A stretch of DNA of 64,000 nt, taken from Ruminococcaceae bacterium UBA1767. GTDB lineage: Bacteria > Bacillota > Clostridia > Oscillospirales > Acutalibacteraceae. Location of the stretch: NCBI GenBank assembly GCA_002315505.1, contig DCGX01000023.1:54457-118456 (forward strand), in the 5' to 3' direction. Made by a program: the position numbers and the translations under genes. Positions 24,557-33,407 of this stretch are shown one piece after another. The stretch's first letter is position 1. Each line of letters opens with the position of its first letter. Below the pieces are notes generated by a model. The model saw nothing but the letters and a program-made list of their open reading frames with translations, was not told where the DNA came from and did not search any database.

Positions 24557-25372
24557 ATGAAAAAACTAATTGCATTGACGATTTCTCTTGGAATGCTTTT
24601 GTCTTTGTGTTCATGTGGCAAGACCGGGTCTGCGTCAGATGACAGAGATGTTGATTCCGAAACAGTTGCAACTGAAACAAGCAACGAGTCGACTTTTGAA
24701 TCCACATCAGAAACTACAGCTACGACCACGAGTACCACAATGAGTACAATAACTACAACAACTACAGAAAAAAGCACTACCGAAAAAATCAGAACAACGA
24801 AGAAGACAACAACTCCGACAGCAACAGAAAGTGATTTTGATGAATTGATGAAATATGCCTATTGGCTATATTATTCCGGTTCGTTTGACACGTCAAAGCT
24901 TTCGTCACCGGAAATTGTTGAAAAGCTGATAATGCCATTAACTGTTGGCTTTAGTCTGTATATAAGATTTTACGATTTTCCGAAAATTTACTTTGGCGAA
25001 GGCGTTTATCCGACAGACCCGAAAGACCCTATGGGCAGGGTTGATGATTGGTGGTGTTATGTGAAACTTGATGCCGACAAGGTTGATTGGATTTTAATGA
25101 ATATATTTGATGCAACTCCCGAACATAATTATTCTTTAAGCCGTTCGTATTATTATGATGGATATTATTATATTAATGCAGGTGAAGGAGGAGACGGCGG
25201 TACCGATATTTCAATCAAGAGCAAAGAGCTTACATCAGACGGTAGATATAATATTACCTTTGCAGTTACATACTGGGACGGAGAAAAAACCACAATGAAA
25301 GTTGTAGCTAAACCCAAGACAGTTGACGGAAAACGAATCTGGGCTTTCTACAGCTCAACAGGTGCAATATAA
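24557..25372 (+). CDS. lipoprotein with Thr-rich stalk, unknown domain
   Basis: 271 aa. The signal peptide ends in a lipobox-like LSLCSCGK (Cys about 21). A Ser/Thr/Glu-rich stalk of repeated TTTTT-type units (about residues 35-95) holds the C-terminal domain (about 95-271) away from the membrane. That domain is aromatic-rich (YYYDGYYYINAGEGGDGG) and not recognised; it ends in a beta-type KTTMKVVAKPKTVDGKRIW strand. A strong terminator follows. The next gene encodes a similar Thr-stalk lipoprotein, so the two may be functionally linked. Confidence 0.75.
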   Translation: MKKLIALTISLGMLLSLCSCGKTGSASDDRDVDSETVATETSNESTFESTSETTATTTSTTMSTITTTTTEKSTTEKIRTTKKTTTPTATESDFDELMKYAYWLYYSGSFDTSKLSSPEIVEKLIMPLTVGFSLYIRFYDFPKIYFGEGVYPTDPKDPMGRVDDWWCYVKLDADKVDWILMNIFDATPEHNYSLSRSYYYDGYYYINAGEGGDGGTDISIKSKELTSDGRYNITFAVTYWDGEKTTMKVVAKPKTVDGKRIWAFYSSTGAI

Positions 25373-25382
25373 CAACATAGCA

Positions 25383-25428
25383 AAAAGCGGTGCTTAGTTT
25401 AACGGCTAAGTATCGCTTTTAATTTTTT
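25383..25428 (+). terminator. intrinsic terminator after the Thr-rich lipoprotein
   Basis: A 15-bp stem (25383-25397 with 25406-25420; two G-U pairs), 8-base loop, then AATTTTTT. Confidence 0.8.
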
Positions 25429-25539
25429 ATCAGAATTATCCATGTAAAAACGTACCTTATGCATCACTTCATGAATTTTTAGTTTACAAAAAAATATATC
25501 TATGTTAAAATAAACTGATAAACGGAGAGGGGCGTTAAC

Positions 25540-26307
25540 GTGAAAAGAATAGTTGCACTTTTATGCTTTGTGGCAATTATGTTCACACTTGTTTCCTGTG
25601 CAAAAAAGAATGTTGAAGTTTCAGCCGATTTGAAAAAGCCTGAGACAACGGACAGTGAAATTGTAAAGCTGTTGCTTTCTCCTTACGGAGATACAGAAAC
25701 GGTTGGACTTAACGCACCTGCAAGGAATTATGTTTCTGTTACATCTAACGGATATTTCACTCCGGGCAGTCTGAAATTTGTCAGCGATGACCCCGATATT
25801 GCTGAAATTAAATATGAGTCAACGGTGCTTGAAAATTGCATTTACTATAAAATTGAGGGTGTAAGTGTCGGAAAAACCACCGTTCATATTGAATCAGCTG
25901 ACGGTAAGGTACGAACAGCTGATATTACGGTTACTGTCAAGAAATATATCTCAACAACCACACAGCTTAGTATCGAATACAAGCCGTATCATACTAAGGA
26001 GGAAGTTAATCGTTATTATTACGATGACTACGATTACACAACGAAAAAAACCACCACAACAACTACTGAGAAAAAAACTGAGAAAAACAGCAGTACAACA
26101 AAAAAAGATGAGAAGCATTCAAAGACTACCGGAAAGAGTGGCTCGTTTACAGTTACTCTTCCGACCAAGCCGGTGAAACCTGCTAAGCCGTCTTCGACAA
26201 CTCATGCTACGACAAAGGCATCAACACAGGCATCAACACAGGCATCAACGCAGGCTCCGACAAAGACTACTGCGGCGAAAAGCAGCACATCGGCTACACA
26301 CAATTAA
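25540..26307 (+). CDS. lipoprotein with Ig-like domain and Thr/Lys-rich tail
   Basis: 255 aa from GTG 25540, with GGAGAGGGG upstream. Lipobox TLVSCAKK (Cys about 20). Residues about 40-130 look like a bacterial Ig-like (BIG2-type) module: TVGLNAPARNYVSVTSNG, FVSDDPDIAEIKYES, VSVGKTTVHIES, a pattern typical of surface adhesion or spacing modules. The C-terminal 110 residues are low-complexity Thr/Lys/Ser with three 12-bp DNA repeats encoding ASTQ. There is no membrane helix or sorting motif after the tail. The tail may bind wall polymers or serve as an extended stalk; function unknown. Confidence 0.75.
   Translation: MKRIVALLCFVAIMFTLVSCAKKNVEVSADLKKPETTDSEIVKLLLSPYGDTETVGLNAPARNYVSVTSNGYFTPGSLKFVSDDPDIAEIKYESTVLENCIYYKIEGVSVGKTTVHIESADGKVRTADITVTVKKYISTTTQLSIEYKPYHTKEEVNRYYYDDYDYTTKKTTTTTTEKKTEKNSSTTKKDEKHSKTTGKSGSFTVTLPTKPVKPAKPSSTTHATTKASTQASTQASTQAPTKTTAAKSSTSATHN
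26218..26253 (+). repeat. 12-bp tandem repeat, three copies, inside a lipoprotein gene
   Basis: GCATCAACACAG, GCATCAACACAG and GCATCAACGCAG, encoding ASTQ three times in the Thr-rich tail. Copy number is likely to vary between strains. Confidence 0.9.
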
Positions 26308-26315
26308 AAATATTA

Positions 26316-26343
26316 TTGTAAAAGACAAGTTTTATGTTATAAT
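26316..26343 (+). promoter_or_regulatory. promoter of the ceramidase-like gene
   Basis: TTGTAA (26316-26321), 16-bp spacer, TATAAT (26338-26343) with an extended -10 TG. Confidence 0.6.
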
Positions 26344-26387
26344 GTATTCATGAAGGTCAACTTCTGAAAATAAAGGAGGACACAGAT

Positions 26388-28184
26388 ATGAAAAAAGTTA
26401 TGTTATCTGTAATTTCAATCATTTTGTGCTTCAGCCTCATTGTTCCTCTCGGAGCAAGCTCATTTGCAGGCGAAAAGCAGACAAACGATGTAAGTGTTGT
26501 TTCGGTTGAAGATTATCTTGCACAGGCAGATACATCAAACGTAAAGACAACATTTATGAAAATTCTTGCACAGGCAGTTAACGTGTTAAGTGACACAGTT
26601 ATCAATGCACTTGGTAAGGCTCTCGGTCTTGTAATTCCGAAGACATCCGTGCTCAATGATTATGCATCATTCAGCCTTGACGAGTACGGCAACTTCTACA
26701 AGGGCATGGACACATTCCTTGACGAGCCTGCAAAGGGTGCAAAATGGAGCCTCGGTTATTCAGAGGCATCAATCATGCCGGCTGATTTCGGTACAAAGGC
26801 TTATGCAATGGGCGGTTACGGCCTTATGGCAAACACAACTGAGAAGTTTGATGACCTTATGGTTCGTACAATCGTTCTCGATGACGGCTCAGGCAGAGGT
26901 AAGGTTGTATTCGCAGTTCTCGATGCTATCGGTATTGCAAATGCAGACGTAAGACTTATTCGTGAAAGTCTTGCAGATTTTGCAAAGGAAAACAACATTG
27001 TTTCAATCAATGTTTCAGCTACACATACTCATAGCGGTATTGACCTTGAGGGTGTATGGAATGATACATTGAATAATGTTCTTTCAAATCTCCTTCTCTC
27101 ACCACTCGGACTTGCAGAGGTTAAGAGCGGTGTTGACAGAACATTCCTTAACACAATTATTGCTTCAACAACAAGAACAGTTAAAGAAGCTGTTGCAGGT
27201 ATGGAAAAGGGTACACTCACATTTGCAAAGAAAGATATCGCACAGGATTATCTTCGTGACAGAACTGCTCCGTACACATTTGACGGCAATCTCTATAAGC
27301 TCACATTCACACCTGATAAGAAGTCAGCAAAGCCGACAATTATCACATCCTTCAGCGCTCATCCGGAAAATTCTGGCTATGAGTTTGAAGTAATTTCAGC
27401 AGACTTTGTTCCTAATATTGAAAAGGTTATCAACAAGGCAGGCTACAACTTCATCTATATTCAGGGCTGTATCGGTACAATCACATATCAGCGTGGTGCA
27501 TCTGATGACGGACTTGACCTCAACAGACAGGAAGAGGCTGTTCGTTACGGTTATGAAATCGGTCACATCATTCTCGGTATGACAAAGACTGAGGCAGAGT
27601 GTGATGCAATGAATTATGAGCTTGGCGATATGCTCGGTGTTCAGCAGTACAGCAACAGTGCAGGATATTCAGTATGGTATAACAACTGGACACCTGTTAC
27701 GGAAACAGTAGTTGAGCCACTTCTCAATATTGCTCACAAGCAGTATATTATTGAAGTATCAAATCCGCTTCTTGACATTATCGGCAAGTCAGGAATCACA
27801 GATTTCTTCTTCCTTTATGAGAACGAAACAGGCAAGTATTACTCAGTAACAGAATGCGGTTATATGGAAATCGGTGACACTCTCAAGGTTGAGATTTGTC
27901 CGGGTGAAACCTATGGCGAGCTTCTCCTCGGTGGTGACGGAATTGATGGCTTCGAGTACAATTCGCTTCGCAGTAAGTATGGCGAGAATCTTATCGTATT
28001 TGACCTTATGAACGACGCTATCGGTTATATTGAGCCGGATAATGAATTCGTAATGGCAGGTATGCAGTACAGCGAGAGCAAGGACACATTTGATACAGAT
28101 TCATGGTGCCTTATCTCCTTCGGTAAGCATACAGCTTCAAAGGTTATCAGCGAGTTCATGGACCTTGCAGATAACGTAAGATAA
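26388..28184 (+). CDS. secreted neutral/alkaline ceramidase-like protein
   Basis: 598 aa with a signal peptide (to about residue 28). After a helical segment, residues about 120-430 resemble the neutral ceramidase N-terminal domain: LGYSEASIMPADFGTKAY, LMVRTIVLDDGSGRGKVVF, and ATHTHSGIDLEG with the zinc-binding His pair. SAHPEN and SADFVP follow further on, and IYIQGCIGTI aligns with the nucleophile region. These enzymes cut the amide bond of ceramide; a gut commensal could use host sphingolipids, but other N-acyl substrates are possible. The C-terminal part (about 450-598) is beta-rich. Own promoter and terminator, so monocistronic. ATG 26388 follows AAGGAGGAC. Confidence 0.75.
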   Translation: MKKVMLSVISIILCFSLIVPLGASSFAGEKQTNDVSVVSVEDYLAQADTSNVKTTFMKILAQAVNVLSDTVINALGKALGLVIPKTSVLNDYASFSLDEYGNFYKGMDTFLDEPAKGAKWSLGYSEASIMPADFGTKAYAMGGYGLMANTTEKFDDLMVRTIVLDDGSGRGKVVFAVLDAIGIANADVRLIRESLADFAKENNIVSINVSATHTHSGIDLEGVWNDTLNNVLSNLLLSPLGLAEVKSGVDRTFLNTIIASTTRTVKEAVAGMEKGTLTFAKKDIAQDYLRDRTAPYTFDGNLYKLTFTPDKKSAKPTIITSFSAHPENSGYEFEVISADFVPNIEKVINKAGYNFIYIQGCIGTITYQRGASDDGLDLNRQEEAVRYGYEIGHIILGMTKTEAECDAMNYELGDMLGVQQYSNSAGYSVWYNNWTPVTETVVEPLLNIAHKQYIIEVSNPLLDIIGKSGITDFFFLYENETGKYYSVTECGYMEIGDTLKVEICPGETYGELLLGGDGIDGFEYNSLRSKYGENLIVFDLMNDAIGYIEPDNEFVMAGMQYSESKDTFDTDSWCLISFGKHTASKVISEFMDLADNVR

Positions 28185-28200
28185 TATATTAATTAATTTA

Positions 28201-28229
28201 CTGCTCCGAGCAATCGGGGCAGTTTTTTT
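28201..28229 (+). terminator. terminator of the ceramidase-like gene
   Basis: CTGCTCCGA pairs with TCGGGGCAG (28201-28222, one G-U pair), followed by seven T. Confidence 0.85.
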
Positions 28230-28287
28230 GGTTAAAATAAATTTGATAAAATTTTAAAATTGTGTTATTATTTTCTCGGTGAACAAA

Positions 28288-30024
28288 ATGAAGAAGCTGT
28301 TGAAGTACTTGAAAAATTACATAAAAGAAAGTATCTTCGCTCCGCTGTTCAAAATGCTTGAAGCAAGCTTTGAACTGACGGTGCCGCTTGTCGTTGCCGC
28401 AATCATAGATAAGGGTATCGCAAATATGGACAAACCGCTTGTGTATAAATTACTTTTTGTGCTTATCGGTCTTGCACTTGTCGGTTTTGCAAGTGCCTGC
28501 ACGGCACAGTATTTTGCGGCTAAGGCGGCAATAGGCTTCAGCAAGGAGCTTCGCAGTGATTTGTTCCGTCATATAAATACGCTGTCCTATTCGGATATTG
28601 ACAGGCTCGGCACATCAACACTTATTACAAGACTTACCGCTGACGTTAATCAGACACAGACTGCTGTCAATCTGTTTTTGCGATTGTTCTTGCGCTCTCC
28701 GTTTATTGTAATCGGTGCGGTTATTATGGCGTTTACCGTTGATACAAAGGTTGCGCTGATTTTCGCAGTGTCGATTCCGCTTCTTATTGCAATCGTTTTC
28801 GGAATAATGTTCGGCTCAGTTCCTATTTATAAAAAGGTTCAGAAAAGACTTGATGCGGTGCTCAAAATCACACGTGAAAATCTGTCGGGTGTGAGAGTGA
28901 TACGTGCGTTTAATCATCAGCAAAAGGAAATTGAAGACTTTGAAGAGCACAGCGAGGAGCTGAAAAAAGCTCAGCTTTTCGGCGGAAAAATTTCCGCATT
29001 TATGAATCCGATAACGTATGTGATTGTAAATGTGTCAATCTTGCTTATTATCTGGTCCGGCGGAAAGCAGGTTGATGCAGGCAGACTTTCTCAGGGTGAT
29101 GTTGTAGCGCTTATTAACTATATGACACAGGTGCTCATTGAGATTGTCAAGCTCGCAAATCTGATTATCAATCTTACAAAGTCAATGGCGAGTGCAAGCC
29201 GAATCAGCGAAGTGTTTGAGGTCAAAGCCTCACTTACCGATGACGGAAATACTCCGGTCAATTCTCAAAGCGAATATGCGGTTGAATTTGAAAATGTAAG
29301 TGTAATTTACGGCTCAGCTGAGAAATCACTTGATTCGCTCAATATTAAAATCCCGAAAGGCTCAACTGTCGGTATTATCGGCGGTACAGGCTCGGGTAAA
29401 ACGACACTTGTCAATACGATTCCACGATTTTACGATGTCAGTGAAGGTGCGGTTAAGGTTAACGGAACTGACGTGAGAAAATATCCGATTTCACAGCTTA
29501 GAAATATGATAGGCGTTGTTCCGCAGTATGCGGTGCTCGTCAGCGGAACAGTACGTAACAATATTAAATGGGGCAAAACCGATGCGACCGATGACGAAAT
29601 TCTTTCTGCACTTGAAATTGCACAGGCAAAGGATTTCGTGCTCGAAAAGGATGGCGGACTTGATGCCCCGATTCAGCAGGGCGGAAAAAATCTGTCGGGC
29701 GGTCAGCGTCAAAGACTTACCATTGCCCGTGCACTTGTAAAGAAACCCGAAATTCTTATCCTCGATGACAGTGCTTCTGCGCTCGACTTTGCAACCGATG
29801 CAAGACTTCGTCGGGCGATAAAAAATAACACCGATAATATGACGGTGTTCATAGTTTCACAGAGATTTTCAACAATCAGAAACGCGGATATTATTATTGT
29901 TCTCGATGACGGCGATGTTGTCGGTATCGGCAAACACGATGAGCTTTTTGAAAACTGCGATGTATATCGTGAAATCTGCACTTCCCAGCTTTATGCAAAA
30001 GAGGAGGTGAGTGCAAATGCTTAA
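28288..30024 (+). CDS. ABC exporter half-transporter (degenerate-site subunit)
   Basis: 578 aa from ATG 28288; a GTG at 28279 in frame is less likely because the family usually begins MKKLLKYLK. Six membrane helices (to about residue 310) precede an ATPase domain: Walker A GGTGSGKTT, LSGGQRQRL signature, and Walker B LILDDSASALD. The catalytic Glu after Walker B is Asp here, so its ATP site is expected to be the weak one of a heterodimer. The partner gene overlaps its end by 8 bp. Substrate unknown: drug, peptide or lipid. Confidence 0.92.
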   Translation: MKKLLKYLKNYIKESIFAPLFKMLEASFELTVPLVVAAIIDKGIANMDKPLVYKLLFVLIGLALVGFASACTAQYFAAKAAIGFSKELRSDLFRHINTLSYSDIDRLGTSTLITRLTADVNQTQTAVNLFLRLFLRSPFIVIGAVIMAFTVDTKVALIFAVSIPLLIAIVFGIMFGSVPIYKKVQKRLDAVLKITRENLSGVRVIRAFNHQQKEIEDFEEHSEELKKAQLFGGKISAFMNPITYVIVNVSILLIIWSGGKQVDAGRLSQGDVVALINYMTQVLIEIVKLANLIINLTKSMASASRISEVFEVKASLTDDGNTPVNSQSEYAVEFENVSVIYGSAEKSLDSLNIKIPKGSTVGIIGGTGSGKTTLVNTIPRFYDVSEGAVKVNGTDVRKYPISQLRNMIGVVPQYAVLVSGTVRNNIKWGKTDATDDEILSALEIAQAKDFVLEKDGGLDAPIQQGGKNLSGGQRQRLTIARALVKKPEILILDDSASALDFATDARLRRAIKNNTDNMTVFIVSQRFSTIRNADIIIVLDDGDVVGIGKHDELFENCDVYREICTSQLYAKEEVSANA

Positions 30025-31753
30025 AAATAAAGGCACACTAAAACGTGTACTCTCTCTTGTCGGAAAATATAAAATTCTTGTTTTTATTTCGTTTGCACTT
30101 GCGATTGTGACAGTTGTATCCCAGCTTTATGCACCGATTCTTTTCGGCAAGGCGGTTGATTTAATTGTCGGAAAGGGTAATGTTGATTTCCCTGCAATCG
30201 AAAAAATTATTTTAAAAACACTTGTTGTTATCGGTATTACCGCACTCTCACAATGGCTGATGAATTTAATCAACAACCGAATAACCTTCCGTGTTGTGAA
30301 GGATATTCGTGTCAGGGCATTCCGTCATTTGCAGAAGCTCGATGTTTCGTACATTGATTCGCATAATCACGGTGATATTGTCAGCAGAATAATAACGGAT
30401 ATTGACCAGTTTTCCGATGGTCTGCTTATGGGATTTACCCAGCTGTTTACGGGTGTTACGACAATCGTCGGTACATTGATTTTTATGTTTTCGGTCAATG
30501 TTAAAATTTCGCTTATAGTTGTGCTTCTGACTCCTCTTTCACTTTTCGTTGCTTCGTTTATTGCAAAAAGAACGTACAATCTTTTTAAAAAGCAGTCTGA
30601 AATCCGTGGCGAAATTACAACGCACATTGACGAAATGACAGGGAATCAGAAGGTCGTAAAAGCATTCTGTCAGGAAGAAAATTCGCAGACAAAATTTGAC
30701 GGAATTAATGACGAGCTATCGAAGTACAGCCTGAAAGCAACGTTCTTCTCTTCTATGGTGAATCCATGCACAAGAGTTATCAATGCACTTGTTTACGCAG
30801 GTGTCGGTGTATTCGGCGCAATAGCGGTTATTAACGGCAGATTTTCCGTCGGTCAGCTGACTTGCTTTTTGTCATACGCAAATCAGTATACAAAGCCGTT
30901 TAACGAAATTTCGGGTGTTGTTACCGAGCTTCAGAATTCACTTGCTTCTGCGGCAAGAGTTTTTGAATTGATTGACGAAAAAGAGCAGACTCCCGATACA
31001 GAGAAAATTCTTGAGAATGCAGACGGAAGTGTGGAGATTGAGCATCTCGACTTTTCATACACAAAGGATAAAGAGCTTATTAAAGACTTAAATATTGCAG
31101 TAAACCCGGGTCAGCGTGTTGCTATTGTCGGACCTACGGGATGCGGAAAAAGTACGATTATCAATCTGCTTATGCGGTTTTATGACCCCGACAGCGGTGT
31201 AATTAAGGTCAGCGGAGAAAATGCACGGAGCTTCACACGGAAATCACTTCGCAGTAATTACGGAATGGTTTTGCAGGAAACATGGCTCAAATCGGGCACA
31301 ATCCGAGAAAACATTGCATATTCAAAACCAAACGCAACTGATGAGGAAATTGTTGCCGCCGCAAAGCTCACGCACGCACATAGCTTTATTAAACGACTTG
31401 AGCACGGCTACGATACTTTAATCGGTGAGGATGGCGGAAATCTTTCGCAGGGACAAAAGCAGTTGCTTTGTATAACACGAGTAATTCTGAGTCTGCCTCC
31501 GATGTTAATTCTTGATGAAGCAACATCTTCGATTGACAGCAGAACTGAAATCAGAATACAAAAAACTTTTGCAAAAATGATGCAGGGCAGAACGAGTTTT
31601 GTTGTTGCACACAGACTTTCGACAATCAAGGAGTCAGATATAATTCTTGTTATGAATAATGGTAAAATCGTTGAGCAGGGCACACACGAAAGTCTGCTTC
31701 AAAAGAACGGATTTTATGCTGAAATTTATAATAGTCAGTTTGCGGTTGAATAA
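30017..31753 (+). CDS. ABC exporter half-transporter (catalytic subunit)
   Basis: 578 aa; ATG 30017 lies 7 bases after GAGGAGGTG, which is inside the end of the upstream gene. The membrane domain is followed by an ATPase domain: Walker A GPTGCGKST, Walker B MLILDEATSSID with the catalytic Glu, and a signature reading LSQGQKQLL. Together with the upstream gene it forms a heterodimeric exporter of the BmrCD/TM287-288 kind. The canonical catalytic site would combine this Walker B with the partner's LSGGQ. No clear terminator follows. Confidence 0.92.
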   Translation: MLKNKGTLKRVLSLVGKYKILVFISFALAIVTVVSQLYAPILFGKAVDLIVGKGNVDFPAIEKIILKTLVVIGITALSQWLMNLINNRITFRVVKDIRVRAFRHLQKLDVSYIDSHNHGDIVSRIITDIDQFSDGLLMGFTQLFTGVTTIVGTLIFMFSVNVKISLIVVLLTPLSLFVASFIAKRTYNLFKKQSEIRGEITTHIDEMTGNQKVVKAFCQEENSQTKFDGINDELSKYSLKATFFSSMVNPCTRVINALVYAGVGVFGAIAVINGRFSVGQLTCFLSYANQYTKPFNEISGVVTELQNSLASAARVFELIDEKEQTPDTEKILENADGSVEIEHLDFSYTKDKELIKDLNIAVNPGQRVAIVGPTGCGKSTIINLLMRFYDPDSGVIKVSGENARSFTRKSLRSNYGMVLQETWLKSGTIRENIAYSKPNATDEEIVAAAKLTHAHSFIKRLEHGYDTLIGEDGGNLSQGQKQLLCITRVILSLPPMLILDEATSSIDSRTEIRIQKTFAKMMQGRTSFVVAHRLSTIKESDIILVMNNGKIVEQGTHESLLQKNGFYAEIYNSQFAVE

Positions 31754-31826
31754 GTAAAGCTTGACTTGTAAAATGTTTTGTATTAATATTGTTTTCGGGA
31801 GAGCATAAAAGCAAAGGAGTTTTTTG

Positions 31827-32716
31827 ATGGCTACACTTAAAGAGGTTCAGGACTGTGATTTAAATATTTTAAAAAAAAGTTGCGGATATCTGTGATAAAC
31901 ATAATCTCGATTATTATTTAGCTTTTGGTACGTTTCTCGGCGCGGTATAAGGGTTTTATTCCATGGGATGATGATATTGACATTCATATGGACTATAAAG
32001 ACCTCAAAAAACTAAAAAAATATGCAAAAAAAGAGCTTGATAAAGATTTTTTCTGGCAGGACCAGCACACAGACAAAGGCTTTATTGCCTTGTACTCAAC
32101 AGTGCGAGATACAAGAACTCTTATGTATAGCCATCGTGCAAACCATGAGGTTGAGCTGCAGAAGAAAACAAATAATGGCATATGGATTGATATTATGCCG
32201 CTTTTTAAGGCTGCAAAAAATGAAGAATTATTAAAAAAGCAAATAGAATATATGTATAAATATCAGCGTATTGCGGTAGGCCAAAGAAAAATCAGTGCAA
32301 TAAAAGGCAGTCATTTTTACTCAACAATGATAATGATATTAACGGAAATTTTTAAATACAGACCACTGGCGTGGTATTATTATTTAAGAATGCGTATGCT
32401 TCAGAGTGATGAATCAGATAGCTATATTCATTTTGGATTTTATTCTGTTGAATACTTCTTTGATTTTGAAAAGGTATTCCAATGTGCGAAGAAGTTTCTG
32501 ATTCCGAAGGAACTTGTAGAAAATAAAGCGGAGTATTCTTTTGAACAGTATAAATTTACTTCGTTTGCAGATTATGACAGGTATTTAAGAATAAATTACG
32601 GCGATGATTATATGACACCTATAAAAAGACCGGGAACCGATGATTATAGCAGGGTTATTATTAAAGACCACAGATTAAGTCGGGAAGAAATAAAGCAGTA
32701 TGAAAAGAATATATAG
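31827..32716 (+). pseudogene. frameshifted LicD-family phosphotransferase
   Basis: LicD proteins transfer phosphocholine or related groups to surface glycans. ATG 31827, after AAAGGAG, opens MATLKEVQDCDLNILKK and then leaves frame at a run of eight A (31871-31878). The next frame reads VADICDKHNLDYYLAFGTFL, then GAV and a stop near 31930. A third frame resumes RYKGFIPWDDDIDIHM and runs to 32716. Two frame changes, an extra A and a loss of 2 or 5 bases around 31930, therefore split one gene. The core PWDDDID motif and C-terminal YGDDYMTP are intact, so the damage looks recent, or it may be sequence error. Confidence 0.8.
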
Positions 32717-32726
32717 TTTTGGAAAA

Positions 32727-32751
32727 AGAGAAGGGTTATTCGCCCTTCTCT
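32727..32751 (-). terminator. hairpin shared by licD remnant and the cytidylyltransferase gene
   Basis: A perfect 9-bp stem (AGAGAAGGG / CCCTTCTCT) with a 7-base loop, followed on the minus strand by TTTTCC. The TAA stop of the minus gene (32738-32736) lies in the loop, so its last codons form one arm. Confidence 0.65.
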
Positions 32752-33395
32752 TCTCTCATTAATAACTCAACTATTTTTATATCATTAGGATAGGTTACCT
32801 TTATGTTGTTCAAATAACCAAAGTATCGATATTCGGTAGCCTCAAGCGGGAGCTGATGTCCGGGATGACCAAGCTCGGAATTTTCATCGAAGTGTTTGTA
32901 CAGTAACGGAAACCTGTAAGCATCAGGCGCCTGGATTAAATAGAAATCTTCACGGTTGGCAACCCTGTTTTCATATGAACCGAGAGCATCGGTAATTTTA
33001 TATGCCGCATTTACATAATCGTATTCATCGAGCAGATCGATAAATTCATCGATTAATTCAGGTTTTATCATAGGACAGGCGGCATTATTTTCAACTATTT
33101 TTTCACAGTCGGGAAAAGTTTCGTGGATATAATCCAATGCATTTTTAAAGGATTTGTTTCTTGTGCTTCCGCCGAGCACGGTTTTTACTCCGTAAGTTTT
33201 AGCAATTTCGCCCTTTTCAAATTGCTCCTTATCAAGAACAACAATGAAATCATCAATATTCTTTGCTTTTTTAAATGCTTCAATAGTGTACCATATCATT
33301 TCTTTGCCGAGAATAAGGCAATATTGCTTTGGACAGGATGCTCCGAAACGTGAACCGATTCCGCCTGCAAGAATAATTCCGATATTTTTGTTCAT
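32736..33395 (-). CDS. IspD/TarI-like cytidylyltransferase, divergent
   Basis: 219 aa with the nucleotidyltransferase fold: GIILAGGIGSRFGASCPKQY (CTP loop and Lys), VLGGSTRNKSFKNALDYI, and IKVTYPNDIKIVE near the end. The IspD motif HDAARP is replaced by NNAACP, so the Asp and Arg that hold the methylerythritol substrate are absent, which argues against IspD function. It sits with a 2-hydroxyacid dehydrogenase upstream and a licD remnant convergent. Proteins of this set commonly make CDP-activated polyols or acids for surface decoration, so a LicC/TarI-like role is inferred. ATG 33395 follows AAAGGTGAT. Confidence 0.8.
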   Translation of the reverse strand: MNKNIGIILAGGIGSRFGASCPKQYCLILGKEMIWYTIEAFKKAKNIDDFIVVLDKEQFEKGEIAKTYGVKTVLGGSTRNKSFKNALDYIHETFPDCEKIVENNAACPMIKPELIDEFIDLLDEYDYVNAAYKITDALGSYENRVANREDFYLIQAPDAYRFPLLYKHFDENSELGHPGHQLPLEATEYRYFGYLNNIKVTYPNDIKIVELLMREEKGE

Positions 33396-33407
33396 ATAAT
33401 CACCTTT

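Noticed and set aside
24553..24777. Minus-strand Val-rich frame opposite the Thr stalk
   Set aside because: Same artefact of the antisense of Thr codons.
31865..31960. Programmed frameshift or phase variation in licD
   Set aside because: An A8 tract could slip, but a second, separate frame change is also required, so decay or error is simpler; kept only as an alternative.
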